A stretch of 64,000 nucleotides of DNA from Pelagibacterales bacterium SAG-MED11 (GTDB lineage Bacteria > Pseudomonadota > Alphaproteobacteria > Pelagibacterales > Pelagibacteraceae), in contig JACWDI010000003.1 in the NCBI GenBank assembly GCA_014654265.1, forward strand, positions 62,001 through 126,000, in the 5' to 3' direction. Shown here piece after piece: positions 53,048 through 61,517 of this stretch. Every line of letters begins with the position of its first letter. Within the stretch, counting starts at the first letter, position 1. The notes beneath the pieces are model-generated. The model saw only the letters and a program-made list of their open reading frames with translations. It was not told where the DNA came from and did no database searches. The translations under genes and the position numbers were made by a program.

Positions 53048-54052
53048 TTGAAAACGGATAATTTAAAAAAAGAAGTTATTAAAATCTTTAAAAAATTTGG
53101 CTTAAACAATAATCATGCTTTGATTTCAGCTAATGCTTTAATCAATGCTGAGCTAGTGGGTGCTTACGGGCACGGTCTTTCACGATTAAAAATGTATTGT
53201 GAAAGAATTTCTAAAAAAGTTATTAATCCAAAACCTAAAATTAAGATTAAAAAGATTTCACAATCTATCTCACTTGTAGATGCAAATAATAGTATAGGTT
53301 TCGTGGCTGCAGATGTTGCTATAAAAAAAGCAATTCAAAATGCAACTAAAACAGGGATAGGAATGGTTGCGGTAAAAAATAGCGGTCATTATGGTCTTTC
53401 AGGATATTATGCAGAACAAGCAGTAAAAAAAAATCTGGTTACTATGATTTACACGAGTGCACCACCAGCAGTAGCTCCTCATGGAGCATTAAAAAGTTTA
53501 TTTGGTACTAACCCGATTTGTTTTGGCACTCCTACAGGTTCAAAGATTCCATTTATTTTGGATACCTCTATTTCAATGATTAATAGAGGAAAGATAAGAG
53601 TAGCTGCAAGAAATAATCAAAAAATTCCAGAAGGTGTTGCTTTAGATAAATTTGGCAAACCCACAACAGATGCAAAAAAAGCTCTTAAAGGAGTTCAGTT
53701 ACCTATTGCTGGTTTTAGAGGTTCAGGATTAGCTTGGATGGTTGATATTTTAAGTGGTGTTTTAACAGGAAGTAATCATGCTGGCAGAGTTAAAGATCCA
53801 TTTGATGATTTTTCGGGCCCTCAAAATATCGGCCATTTATTTATCACATTTAAAACAAATTTATTTGTGAAGGATTATAATAGTAGAATTAAAAATAATA
53901 TTAAAACAATAAAAAAATTACCTAAAATTAAAGGTGTAAAAAATATTATGTACCCTGGTGAAAATAAATTTAAAAGGTTCAAAATGAATTCAAAAAAGGA
54001 TATTAAAATTTCAGAAACAATTAAAAAAGATTTAAAAATACTTAAGAATTAA
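53048..54052 (+). CDS. Ldh_2-family NAD(P)-dependent dehydrogenase (malate/sulfolactate dehydrogenase-like)
   Basis: A 334-residue member of the family of ComC, malate and ureidoglycolate dehydrogenases. It begins with TTG, 1 base after the tauC stop. The catalytic segment NSGHYGLSGYYAEQA is at about residues 111-125, and NPICFGTPTGSKIPFILDTS at about 156-175. A sulfolactate/sulfopyruvate or other 2-hydroxy-acid substrate is favoured by the neighbouring HpsN-like gene but malate is equally possible by family. It is lysine-rich, with a long C-terminal tail. Confidence 0.85.
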   Translation: MKTDNLKKEVIKIFKKFGLNNNHALISANALINAELVGAYGHGLSRLKMYCERISKKVINPKPKIKIKKISQSISLVDANNSIGFVAADVAIKKAIQNATKTGIGMVAVKNSGHYGLSGYYAEQAVKKNLVTMIYTSAPPAVAPHGALKSLFGTNPICFGTPTGSKIPFILDTSISMINRGKIRVAARNNQKIPEGVALDKFGKPTTDAKKALKGVQLPIAGFRGSGLAWMVDILSGVLTGSNHAGRVKDPFDDFSGPQNIGHLFITFKTNLFVKDYNSRIKNNIKTIKKLPKIKGVKNIMYPGENKFKRFKMNSKKDIKISETIKKDLKILKN

Positions 54053-54056
54053 ATTT

Positions 54057-54968
54057 ATGCTATCAAATAAGGAAATAGTCTGTCCAAATAACCTTTTAGA
54101 TGTTGCCCATAAAAAAAAGGGTGTTAAAGCAGCAATAGTTAACGCAGGTAAACCCCTACCTATGCTTTCAATACAAGATGCTGTAAATGAGAATTTAATA
54201 GAGCCAATTTTTATCGGTGATGAAAAAGAAATTTTAAAATGTGCTGAAGATTTAAAATGGGATATTTCTAATTATGAAATCATAAACGAACCTGTTGAAA
54301 ATAATACTGCACCAATAGCTGCAAAATTAGCAAAAGAAAAAAAAGTTAGAATTATTGTCAAAGGACATATTCATACTGATGTTTTAATGAAAGAAGTTTT
54401 AAAAAGAGAATATGATTTATTAGGAAAAACTAGACTAAGTCATATCTGGCACATGACTATTGATAAAGAAAGCAAACCATTAATAATTACTGATGGAGCA
54501 TTAAATGTATTGCCAAATATAAAAACAAAAATGCATATTTTGAAAAATGTAATAAATTTTTCAAATAGAATCGGAATTGATAAGCCAAAAGTTGCTATTC
54601 TTTCTGCTACTGAAGAAGTGCTAGATAGTGTTCCAAGTTCAAAAGAAGCAGCTGAAATAACCAAACTAGCTAAAGAAGATAATTTAAATGCAGATGTTTT
54701 TGGTCCATTAGCTTTTGATAATAGTATTTCAAAAAAATCAGCATCAATTAAAGGAATAAAAAATATTGTAGCTGGTGAAGCTGATGTTTTATTGGTTCCA
54801 AGTGTAGAAACAGGAAACGCTTTAGTTAAAATGTTAATATATTTCTGTGGAGCCTGTGCTGCTGGAGTTGTAATTGGTGGTAAAGTACCAGTGGTAATTA
54901 CAAGTCGATCAGACGAAGCACCTGCTAGATTAGCCTCGATTGCTGCTGCAGTGGTAGCTTTAGATTAA
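54057..54968 (+). CDS. Phosphate acetyl/butyryltransferase-like protein (Pta family)
   Basis: A 303-residue protein with the family core, including GHIHTDVLMKEVLK (about 103-116), a long helical strand region and the end GGKVPVVITSRSDEAPARLA (about 276-295), the Pta signature with acidic Ser-Asp. It transfers acetyl between acetyl phosphate and CoA, or another acyl group. In taurine and other sulfonate pathways this follows Xsc, which forms acetyl phosphate, so its place 4 bases after the Ldh_2 gene fits sulfonate degradation. No acetate kinase is adjacent. Substrate remains to be shown. Confidence 0.86.
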   Translation: MLSNKEIVCPNNLLDVAHKKKGVKAAIVNAGKPLPMLSIQDAVNENLIEPIFIGDEKEILKCAEDLKWDISNYEIINEPVENNTAPIAAKLAKEKKVRIIVKGHIHTDVLMKEVLKREYDLLGKTRLSHIWHMTIDKESKPLIITDGALNVLPNIKTKMHILKNVINFSNRIGIDKPKVAILSATEEVLDSVPSSKEAAEITKLAKEDNLNADVFGPLAFDNSISKKSASIKGIKNIVAGEADVLLVPSVETGNALVKMLIYFCGACAAGVVIGGKVPVVITSRSDEAPARLASIAAAVVALD

Positions 54969-55029
54969 TAGTTTCATTGAAAAAAAAACTAATTTGCATT
55001 AAATAGTCCCATTAATTCAAATAAAAACT

Positions 55030-56316
55030 ATGGCAATTACTTATTTAAAAAAATCTCCTAAAACATCTTCTACAGATGATACTAAAACTACTGAGATAGT
55101 TAAAAATTTATTAAAAGAAATTGAAAATTCAAAAGAAGAAGCATGTATCAATTTAACTAAAAAATTTGATAAATATGACGGTGAAATTATTGTTTCAAAA
55201 GAAAGAATTGAAAAGATCAAAAAAGAATTAGATCAAAAAACAAAAGATGACATTCAATTTTCTCATGAAAGAGTAAGAAAATTTGCTGAAGCCCAATTAA
55301 AAAACTATGGTCAAGATTTTGAAGTAGAACTTTCTCCAGGATTATTTGCTGGTCAAAAATTAATACCAGTCAACACTGCCGGCTGTTATATACCTGGCGG
55401 ACGTTACGCACATATAGCCTCTGCTGTTATGAGTGTTACAACAGCTAAAGTTGCTGGAGTAAAAAATATTATTGCTTGTAGTCCTCCCAAAGAGGGAGTT
55501 GGAGCTCATCCAGCAATTGTTTATACAGCTGATTTGTGTGGTGCTGATGTAATACTAAATTTAGGTGGAGTTCCTGGTATTGCTGCAATGACTAATGGAC
55601 TATTTAAAAATCCACCTGCAGATATATTAGTTGGTCCAGGAAATCAGTTTGTTGCAGAGGCAAAAAGAATTTTATTTGGAAAAGTTGGAATAGATTTATT
55701 TGCCGGTCCAACAGAAATTGCTGTAATTGCAGACGATAAAGCTGATGCTGAAATGGTTGCAGTAGACTTAGTTGGTCAAGCTGAACATGGATATAATTCT
55801 CCTGCTTGGTTATACACAACCAGCAAAAGACTAGCTGAAGAAGTATTAAAAAGAGTTCCTGAATTGATTGCTGAATTACCTGAAGTTCCAAGAACAAGTG
55901 CTGAAGCAGCATGGAGAGATTATGGTGAAGTTATACTTTGTGATACTGATGAGGAAATGGCTACTATAAGTGATGAGTATGCACCTGAACATTTAGAGGT
56001 TCAAACTCAAAATCTAGAATGGTTTCATAAAAGATTAAAAAATTATGGTTCACTATTTATTGGTGAAGAAACAACTGTTGCTTACGGAGATAAATGCTCT
56101 GGTACAAATCATATCTTGCCTACAAAAGGTGCTGGTCGTTATACAGGTGGATTGTTTGTAGGAAAATTTATTAAAACATTAAGTTTTCAAAGAATGACAA
56201 AAGAGTCTACAAAATCTGTTGGAGCAGCCTGTGCAAGGATTTCAAGATACGAAGGTATGGAAGCTCACGCCAGAACAGGTGATGCAAGACTTAGAAAATA
56301 CGGTTTTTCTAATTAA
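55030..56316 (+). CDS. hpsN: HpsN-like sulfopropanediol dehydrogenase (HisD superfamily)
   Basis: A 428-residue protein of the histidinol dehydrogenase superfamily. It keeps the zinc-site and NAD-site core (GGRYAHIASAVMSV, GPGNQFVAEAKR, HLEVQTQN) but replaces the HisD residues around the imidazole pocket. The segment GQAEHGYNSPAWLYTT is used here where histidinol dehydrogenases have SQAEHD. HpsN oxidises 2,3-dihydroxypropane-1-sulfonate twice to sulfolactate. Position behind tauABC and an Ldh_2 dehydrogenase supports a sulfonate role. There is a 61-base gap before it, enough for its own weak promoter, and no other his genes lie nearby. Confidence 0.85.
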   Translation: MAITYLKKSPKTSSTDDTKTTEIVKNLLKEIENSKEEACINLTKKFDKYDGEIIVSKERIEKIKKELDQKTKDDIQFSHERVRKFAEAQLKNYGQDFEVELSPGLFAGQKLIPVNTAGCYIPGGRYAHIASAVMSVTTAKVAGVKNIIACSPPKEGVGAHPAIVYTADLCGADVILNLGGVPGIAAMTNGLFKNPPADILVGPGNQFVAEAKRILFGKVGIDLFAGPTEIAVIADDKADAEMVAVDLVGQAEHGYNSPAWLYTTSKRLAEEVLKRVPELIAELPEVPRTSAEAAWRDYGEVILCDTDEEMATISDEYAPEHLEVQTQNLEWFHKRLKNYGSLFIGEETTVAYGDKCSGTNHILPTKGAGRYTGGLFVGKFIKTLSFQRMTKESTKSVGAACARISRYEGMEAHARTGDARLRKYGFSN

Positions 56317-56774
56317 TTTTCTGGAATAAAAATTAAACACAATCCATTATTACAAAATCTTTTTCCAGTAGCAGTTGGACCATCTAAAAAAACATGACCA
56401 TGATGAGCACCGCAATTTGCACAATGATATTCAACTCGCTTCATACCAAAAGAATAATCTATTTTTGTTTTAAATGCTCCTGGTAACGCCTCTGAAAATG
56501 AAGGCCACCCTGTTCCACTATCAAATTTTGAATTAGAAGCAAATAGCTTAGCATTACAGTTTGCACAATGATAAAATCCTTCTCTATCTTCTTTAAGTAA
56601 ATCACTTGTAAAAGCTCTTTCTGTACCTTCATTAAACATTATATTTTTTTGAGCTTTTGAAAGATTTGGATTAATAATTTTTTTGGTTGCTGATGATAAA
56701 ACCCTGTAGGGTAAAGCTAAAAATAATAAATAAGAAAATCCCAATAATTTTAAAAATTTTCTTTTATCAATCAT
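56313..56774 (-). CDS. msrB: Peptide methionine-R-sulfoxide reductase (MsrB) with N-terminal export segment
   Basis: A 153-residue protein that reduces methionine-R-sulfoxide in proteins. GTGWPSF is at 87-93, zinc pairs Cys70-Cys73 (CANC) and Cys118-Cys121 (CANC) are present, and the catalytic Cys is Cys141 (RFCNNGLCL). The first 28 residues (KRKFLKLLGF, then FLALPYR) form a positively charged and hydrophobic signal-like segment, so it may act in the periplasm. MsrA is not adjacent. The stop interlocks with the convergent hpsN gene. Confidence 0.9.
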   Translation of the reverse strand: MIDKRKFLKLLGFSYLLFLALPYRVLSSATKKIINPNLSKAQKNIMFNEGTERAFTSDLLKEDREGFYHCANCNAKLFASNSKFDSGTGWPSFSEALPGAFKTKIDYSFGMKRVEYHCANCGAHHGHVFLDGPTATGKRFCNNGLCLIFIPEN

Positions 56775-56787
56775 ATTAAATTAAGGA

Positions 56788-57465
56788 TTAATTTAAAATT
56801 TCTTCAGTTTTTTCTTCTTTAATTTTGTCTTTTGTAACAATATTTTTTTTTGATTTTTTTATATTAATTAAATTAGCAAACTGATGATTTACATCTCTAT
56901 GTCCAGCTTCATCATCTCTTATTACTCTTACAACATCTTTAAGTGTTGAATGTAGTGGTAGGTTCCAATAATTTATTGCAATTTCAGGAGCAGGTTGATC
57001 AGGAATAGTTCCAGCTTCAAGCTCATTTAAATATTCTGTATAACTAATAACAGCTTCTTCTTCAAAATAACCAACAATTCTATGTGCAGTTCTTTGAGAG
57101 ACTAAATATATTATTGCATAAGTTAAAATAAAAATGAATTGAGCAATCATAATTATAAATCTTTCAATAGCAGTTGGTTTTGCAATATGAACAAAAGTCA
57201 TTAAATGCATTCTTTCATTTTCAGCTTCGTCTAAAAGAGTTTTTATCCAACCTTTATCATCTTCTATTTTTCTAAGAGATTTTAAGTGTAACAACATTCC
57301 AGCAACCATTCCTGGGACAGCTGCAACTGTTTCTAGTACTACAGCTCTATGGCCATATCTTTTTTTAAAAAAAGTATCTGCTAGCAACCTTAAAAATTTA
57401 GTAAAAGATAAAGCAACCTTGTCACTAAAGTTTTTTGGTTGAAAATGTTTATTTAAATCACTCAT
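56788..57465 (-). CDS. Alternative oxidase (AOX), non-proton-pumping quinol oxidase
   Basis: From the ATG at 57465 it has 225 residues. A GTG at 57516 would add 17 and is less likely. The di-iron site is visible (numbering from the long start): Glu62 (LET), Glu101 and His104 (NERMHL), the FEEEAV segment near 151-156, and Glu203 with His206 ([12 protein letters not shown]). Two membrane-associated helices surround it. It passes electrons from ubiquinol to oxygen without conserving energy, avoiding complex III and IV. It lies beside an MsrB gene, which also points to oxidative conditions. Confidence 0.92.
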   Translation of the reverse strand: MSDLNKHFQPKNFSDKVALSFTKFLRLLADTFFKKRYGHRAVVLETVAAVPGMVAGMLLHLKSLRKIEDDKGWIKTLLDEAENERMHLMTFVHIAKPTAIERFIIMIAQFIFILTYAIIYLVSQRTAHRIVGYFEEEAVISYTEYLNELEAGTIPDQPAPEIAINYWNLPLHSTLKDVVRVIRDDEAGHRDVNHQFANLINIKKSKKNIVTKDKIKEEKTEEILN

Positions 57466-57532
57466 ATTTTTAAAATAATTACTAATAGAGAATTTAACAT
57501 GCGCTATAATTGTCACCTAAAAATGTTATTAA

Positions 57533-58147
57533 TTAAAGAAAATATACTGTTTCTTTAACTATATAAATTATAAGCAAGGACATAAAGCCAATTATAAATA
57601 TATTAATATATTTCCATGTTTTATCACTCTGGGCATATTTTGAAAAGTAAACAGATAAATAACCCAACAGAAAGAAAAATATAAATGATGCAATTGATGC
57701 ACCAACACCAAAATAAATTTTTTCATCAAAAAGAAAATTTTTTGAAAAATTTCCTAAAAAGAAAACCGTATCAGAATAAACATGTGCATTCAGATAAGTA
57801 AAACCAAGTGTCTTTAATAAAATCTCAGAACTAGAAATATCTTTAAATTCGCTATTAAAATTAACATCAATTTTTAAAGATTTGATTTTAGAATATATAA
57901 AATAGATTAAAAAAATTATTAATGAGATATTTAAAACTAACTCTACAAATAAATTAAAATATTGATGAAAAAAATGAAATAGAAGGATACCAGAAAATAT
58001 TAATAATAAATCTGATAAAGAACAAACTAAACAGATTAAAAATACATGTTGTTTTTTAAGCCCCTGCTCTATTACAAAAATGTTTTGTGCACCTATTACT
58101 AATATTAAACTAAGCCCGGTAAAAAAACCCAATACCAGGTATTCCAT
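57533..58147 (-). CDS. LysE/ArgO-family amino-acid exporter
   Basis: A 204-residue protein with about six helices. It has the family start FFTGLSLILVIGAQNIFVIEQGL (shown in part) where GAQNIFVIEQGLKKQH occupies residues 19-34. Members export lysine, arginine or related basic amino acids. The substrate is not certain, and the usual LysG regulator is not adjacent. It lies 11 bases after the VOC-family gene on the same strand. Confidence 0.88.
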   Translation of the reverse strand: MEYLVLGFFTGLSLILVIGAQNIFVIEQGLKKQHVFLICLVCSLSDLLLIFSGILLFHFFHQYFNLFVELVLNISLIIFLIYFIYSKIKSLKIDVNFNSEFKDISSSEILLKTLGFTYLNAHVYSDTVFFLGNFSKNFLFDEKIYFGVGASIASFIFFFLLGYLSVYFSKYAQSDKTWKYINIFIIGFMSLLIIYIVKETVYFL

Positions 58148-58158
58148 CTAAAATCAGA

Positions 58159-58569
58159 TTATTCTGAATTAGCCGTTAATGTTTTAATCTCTAAAATATT
58201 TTCGTTAGGATCTTTTACAAAAAAAGTTTCTTGCTCATATTTTGTACCTTTAAATCTTAAGTAAGGTTCATCATAATATTTCGCACCATTTTCTTTTAAT
58301 CTATTTTTTAAAGCATCAAAATCTTTTCTAGATAAGTGAACTCCAAAATGAGGAACAGAAACATTTCCCATGTCCACGTCATGTCTTTCACTATCTAACT
58401 TATGATCACTTGCATGTAGTGTTAATTCATTTCCCCAAAAATCAACATCGGCCCATTCTTGAGCTGAGTTATCAAGTCGGCAACCCAAAGTTTCACTATA
58501 AAACTTTTTTGCTGTTTCTAGATCTCCACAAGGGATTGCTAAATGAAAACAATTAGTGTTTTTGTACAT
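58159..58569 (-). CDS. VOC-superfamily (glyoxalase/bleomycin-resistance-like) protein
   Basis: A 136-residue two-beta-alpha-beta-beta-beta unit. The N-terminal FHLAIPCGDLETAKKFYSET motif (8-27) supplies the first metal His, with a second His in the middle (about residue 75) and Glu in LEIKTL (about 126-131). The fold binds a divalent metal and often opens or isomerises small oxo compounds or acts on an activated ring, but the role is unknown. GGAGAAAT is visible as ribosome-binding site before the start. It is divergent from cysE. Confidence 0.85.
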   Translation of the reverse strand: MYKNTNCFHLAIPCGDLETAKKFYSETLGCRLDNSAQEWADVDFWGNELTLHASDHKLDSERHDVDMGNVSVPHFGVHLSRKDFDALKNRLKENGAKYYDEPYLRFKGTKYEQETFFVKDPNENILEIKTLTANSE

Positions 58570-58641
58570 AATTTCTCCTTTAAATACTGTTTAAAATAAC
58601 TATATAAGCATTAATTATTTTTATCAAGCTGACAAATACTT

Positions 58642-59226
58642 ATGAATGATTTTTTACAATCTATAATAGATAGAGATCCTGCGGCAAAATCAAAGTTAAG
58701 TTTAATTTTAACTTATCCAGGGGTTAAAGCTATTTTTTTTCACAAGATAGCTAATTTTTTTGCTATCGCTAAGTTTGATTTGATTGCAAGAATCATTTCA
58801 CAACTTTCACGATTCTTAACAGGTATAGAGATTCATCCTAAGGCTAAAATTGGAAAAAATTTATTTATTGATCATGGAATGGGTGTGGTCATTGGAGAAA
58901 CATCTGAAATTGGAGACAACGTTACAATCTATCATATGGTAACTTTAGGAGGTATTGCTCCAAGTATAAACTCTGATAGCCAAAGAGAAATAAAAAGACA
59001 TCCAACATTAATGGATAATGTGGTTGTTGGCTCTGGTGCTCAAATATTAGGTCCAGTTATAATTGGAAAGAATGCTAAAGTTGGAGCTAACGCAGTTGTT
59101 ACAAAAAATGTCCCTGATAACGCAGTAATGATTGGCATACCTGCAAGAAATGTTGGTACAACTTCTGGTGAATTTAAACCCTATGCTGTTACAGAAGATT
59201 CTAAAGAAAATGGTAATGAAAAATAA
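58642..59226 (+). CDS. cysE: Serine O-acetyltransferase (CysE, short form)
   Basis: A 194-residue enzyme of the left-handed beta-helix class, lacking the N-terminal helical domain of about 80 residues of E. coli CysE. Catalytic His and Asp are in [18 protein letters not shown] (about 73-90), followed by hexapeptide repeats and the [19 protein letters not shown] segment. It makes O-acetylserine for cysteine synthesis. It overlaps cysK by 11 bases (or 17 from the earlier ATG), forming a compact cysE-cysK pair. Confidence 0.93.
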   Translation: MNDFLQSIIDRDPAAKSKLSLILTYPGVKAIFFHKIANFFAIAKFDLIARIISQLSRFLTGIEIHPKAKIGKNLFIDHGMGVVIGETSEIGDNVTIYHMVTLGGIAPSINSDSQREIKRHPTLMDNVVVGSGAQILGPVIIGKNAKVGANAVVTKNVPDNAVMIGIPARNVGTTSGEFKPYAVTEDSKENGNEK

Positions 59227-60217
59227 TCAAGAAGATTTTATTTCTGGAATTGGAAATACCCCTTTAATTAAATTAAGAGCAGCTTCAGAAATTACTGGAT
59301 GTAATATTTATGGCAAAGCTGAATTTTTAAATCCTGGTGGCTCAGTTAAAGATAGAGCTGCTTTAGCTCTTATTAAAGATGCTCAACAAAAAAAATTGAT
59401 CTCCAAAGGTGGTATTGTTATTGAAGGTACAGCTGGAAACACCGGTATAGGCTTAGGACTATTAGGTAATTCTCTTGGTTATAAAACTATTATTGTAATG
59501 AATGATAATCAAACCCAAGAAAAAAAAGATACTTTAAGAAACTTAGGTGCTGAATTAAGATTAGTACCAGCCAAACCTTATAAAGATGATAATAATTTTG
59601 TTAAAGTTGCAGCTAGATTAGCTGATGAATTAAGACCCACAAATAATAATGGGGTAGTCTGGGCTAACCAATTTGATAACACTGCTAATGCCAAAGGTCA
59701 TTATGATGGAACTGGGAAAGAAATTTGGGAACAAACTGAAGGTAAAGTAGATGGCTTCGTTTGTTCTTCTGGAACTGGTGGAACGATTTCAGGTGTAAGT
59801 AATTTTTTAAAAGAAAAAAATAAAGATGTAAAAATTTATTTGTCAGATCCTAAAGGATCTTCTCTTTATCACTATATTAAAAATGGAGAGTTAAAGTCTG
59901 ATGGAAATTCTATAACTGAAGGAATTGGATCTAGTAGAGTTACTAAAAATTTTGAAAATGCAAAAATTGATGATGCGTATTCAATAGATGATAATGAAGC
60001 TTTACCTATCCTCTATGATTTAATTCAAAATGAGGGATTAAGTTTAGGAACTAGTTGTGGAATTAATATTGCTGGAGCAATCAAATTAGGAAAAGAATTA
60101 GGGCCAGGGAAAACTATTGTAACTATCCTTTGTGATAGATCAGACAAATACAACTCAAAGATGTTTAACAAATCTTTTTTAGAGGAAAAAAAGCTTCCAA
60201 TTCCTAGTTGGTTATAA
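59216..60217 (+). CDS. cysK: Cysteine synthase (O-acetylserine sulfhydrylase)
   Basis: A 333-residue PLP enzyme that joins sulfide to O-acetylserine. The Schiff-base Lys is Lys45 ([10 protein letters not shown]), with [15 protein letters not shown] near 74-88 binding the substrate and SGTGGTISG near 182-190 binding phosphate. The ATG at 59216 or 59210 is the real start; the longer open frame upstream lies within cysE in another frame. Ends before a small inverted repeat with a T-run. In a lineage without sulfate reduction the sulfide must come from other sulfur sources. Confidence 0.94.
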   Translation: MKNNQEDFISGIGNTPLIKLRAASEITGCNIYGKAEFLNPGGSVKDRAALALIKDAQQKKLISKGGIVIEGTAGNTGIGLGLLGNSLGYKTIIVMNDNQTQEKKDTLRNLGAELRLVPAKPYKDDNNFVKVAARLADELRPTNNNGVVWANQFDNTANAKGHYDGTGKEIWEQTEGKVDGFVCSSGTGGTISGVSNFLKEKNKDVKIYLSDPKGSSLYHYIKNGELKSDGNSITEGIGSSRVTKNFENAKIDDAYSIDDNEALPILYDLIQNEGLSLGTSCGINIAGAIKLGKELGPGKTIVTILCDRSDKYNSKMFNKSFLEEKKLPIPSWL

Positions 60218-60234
60218 TATCGCATAGCTGCTAT

Positions 60235-60255
60235 GTAACAAAACTGTTACTTTTT
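60235..60255 (+). terminator. Weak intrinsic terminator after cysK
   Basis: GTAACA (60235-60240) and TGTTAC (60245-60250) form a six-bp stem over loop AAAC, followed by five T (60251-60255). The stem is short and A+T-rich. A separate six-bp palindrome CATAGC-T-GCTATG (60223-60235) lies just before it and could extend the structure. Confidence 0.5.
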
Positions 60256-60283
60256 AAACATATATTTAATTAACGTAAAAATT

Positions 60284-60311
60284 AAATAAAGATTAGCGGA
60301 GATCTTTATTT
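60284..60311 (+). promoter_or_regulatory. Ten-bp perfect inverted repeat in the leader of the small-protein operon
   Basis: AAATAAAGAT (60284-60293) and ATCTTTATTT (60302-60311) pair fully around loop TAGCGGAG. It ends 13 bases before the first ATG (60325), and the ribosome-binding GGAGA (60316-60320) lies right after the stem. It may control initiation or stabilise the 5' end; it could also be a double-stranded operator. Confidence 0.5.
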
Positions 60312-60324
60312 GAATGGAGATACA

Positions 60325-60717
60325 ATGCTAATAAAAAATACTTTAAAAATATTTGCTACTTACTGTGTGGCGATAGTAATATCTACTGCATCATTGGCTG
60401 GTATGAGTGACAACGATAAGTCCAAAGCTTGGGACTGTATTGGTATTTATATGGCTAACTACTTTCTTCCATCTGGTGAGACTTTTGAATACGCTATGAA
60501 AGAAAAATCTATATCAACTGTAAAAGTTTTAAAATCCTACGCTCTTGAGATAGGCATTCCAGAAAAAGAGTGGGATGAAGGAGTGAATAAAGCGGTAGAT
60601 AAACATTATGGGTCGAAATATGACAAAGCTAAAACTGACAAATGTCATGCTTATGTGGAAGCGTTAGTTCCTAACGGAGCTGAAAGAGTCAAAAAAGTAA
60701 TTCAAACTTTATATTAG
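60325..60717 (+). CDS. Secreted 130-residue protein with two cysteines, first gene of the small-protein operon
   Basis: From the ATG at 60325, after GGAGATACA, the N-terminus MLIKNTLKIFATYCVAIVIS has a Sec signal with cleavage near residue 26 (SLA-GM). The mature part is about 104 residues, mostly helical and highly charged. It contains WDCIGIYMANYF and KCHAYVEALVP, whose two cysteines may form a disulfide. An upstream in-frame TTG at 60310 would add five residues ahead of the signal, less natural. No family recognised. It is followed by a 15-base gap and the next gene with AAAGGAG. Confidence 0.75.
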   Translation: MLIKNTLKIFATYCVAIVISTASLAGMSDNDKSKAWDCIGIYMANYFLPSGETFEYAMKEKSISTVKVLKSYALEIGIPEKEWDEGVNKAVDKHYGSKYDKAKTDKCHAYVEALVPNGAERVKKVIQTLY

Positions 60718-60732
60718 TAAAAAGGAGCAAAA

Positions 60733-61209
60733 ATGAAAAAAATAATAATAACTTTAATATTTACAATTATTTCTACATTAGCTTTTGCTAATTCAGGGAA
60801 ATTTAATGCAAGTGGTATGGGATCTTGGGAAATGAATATCATGAACGCTGGTAATGGTAATATGGCAATTACATATGACGGAAATGCCGGTCTCGCTGAT
60901 AAAGACCCTAATAGTATATTTGATAAATCTACAATGAATTGTGTTGGAGGACTTACATTAGTGGGTGGTAAGTTTGAAGATGAAACAGGTATGTGTACTT
61001 TTTATTTAGCTGATGGTGAAAAAGTTTTTATAAATTACAAAGGTAAAGGAACTGGAGGTCAAGGTGGATCTGGAACTTTTTTAATTGTTGGCGGTACTGG
61101 AAAATATGAAAAAATTTCAGGTACTGGTTTTTCAAGTAGACAGAACCTTAAAGGGAAAAGTGGATTTGCTCATTCAATGAATCAAATGAGCGGCGAATAT
61201 ACATATTAA
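60733..61209 (+). CDS. Secreted protein resembling an allene-oxide-cyclase-type beta-barrel
   Basis: There are 158 residues. A signal peptide (MKKIIITLIFTIISTLAFA; cleavage after residue 19) precedes a glycine-rich, beta-rich domain. The end pattern GTFLIVGGTGKYEKISGTGF (about residues 116-135) is the repeated-strand signature of AOC-barrel and dirigent-like proteins. Two cysteines (NCVGG, MCTFY) bracket the first half. The family is not certain because only this pattern is read. The protein would sit outside the cytoplasm, like the gene before it. Preceded by AAAGGAG. Confidence 0.65.
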   Translation: MKKIIITLIFTIISTLAFANSGKFNASGMGSWEMNIMNAGNGNMAITYDGNAGLADKDPNSIFDKSTMNCVGGLTLVGGKFEDETGMCTFYLADGEKVFINYKGKGTGGQGGSGTFLIVGGTGKYEKISGTGFSSRQNLKGKSGFAHSMNQMSGEYTY

Positions 61210-61225
61210 ATAAAAAGGAGAAAAA

Positions 61226-61510
61226 ATGGAAAAAGAAATGTTAGTAGTGGCTAAATTAAAAGAAGGTATGTTAGAAAAGTTTATGGGATTTATGCAATCA
61301 CCAGAGGGTTTGGCAGAAAGAGCTAAAGTTGCAGTAGTGGAAAAAACTATTGGAACGGTAGCCCCAGATAAAAAAACTGTAATGTTTAAGATATTTTGCA
61401 TTGATGAACCTGCATTGCATAAGTTTATTGAAGGGACTGAGGTATCAAAACCTGTTATGGATGCTGTTATAGATAGCTATTCGATTTATGATTTAACAAA
61501 AGTAAAATAG
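61226..61510 (+). CDS. 94-residue small soluble protein of unknown function
   Basis: It begins MEKEMLVVAKLKEGMLEKFM, followed by alternating helix and strand segments that would suit a ferredoxin-like (ABM-type) alpha+beta barrel, ending SYSIYDLTKVK. It is acidic-basic balanced and has one Cys. No signal peptide. AAGGAG lies six bases before the ATG. The fold guess is inference; the sequence is not one I recognise. Confidence 0.7.
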   Translation: MEKEMLVVAKLKEGMLEKFMGFMQSPEGLAERAKVAVVEKTIGTVAPDKKTVMFKIFCIDEPALHKFIEGTEVSKPVMDAVIDSYSIYDLTKVK

Positions 61511-61517
61511 GAGAAAT

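Noticed and set aside
53048..54052. Housekeeping malate dehydrogenase
   Set aside because: The Ldh_2 family is distinct from the citric-acid-cycle enzyme, and tight coupling to tauC points to transport-linked chemistry, though malate cannot be fully excluded.
55030..56316. Histidinol dehydrogenase (HisD) of histidine synthesis
   Set aside because: The superfamily matches, but the pocket segment GQAEHGYNSPAW differs from HisD, no his genes are near, and the place behind tau genes favours an HpsN-type sulfonate enzyme.
60223..60235. CATAGC-T-GCTATG palindrome downstream of cysK as an operator
   Set aside because: It fits better as an addition to the terminator that follows directly; a one-base centre in a 3' region gives no support for protein binding.
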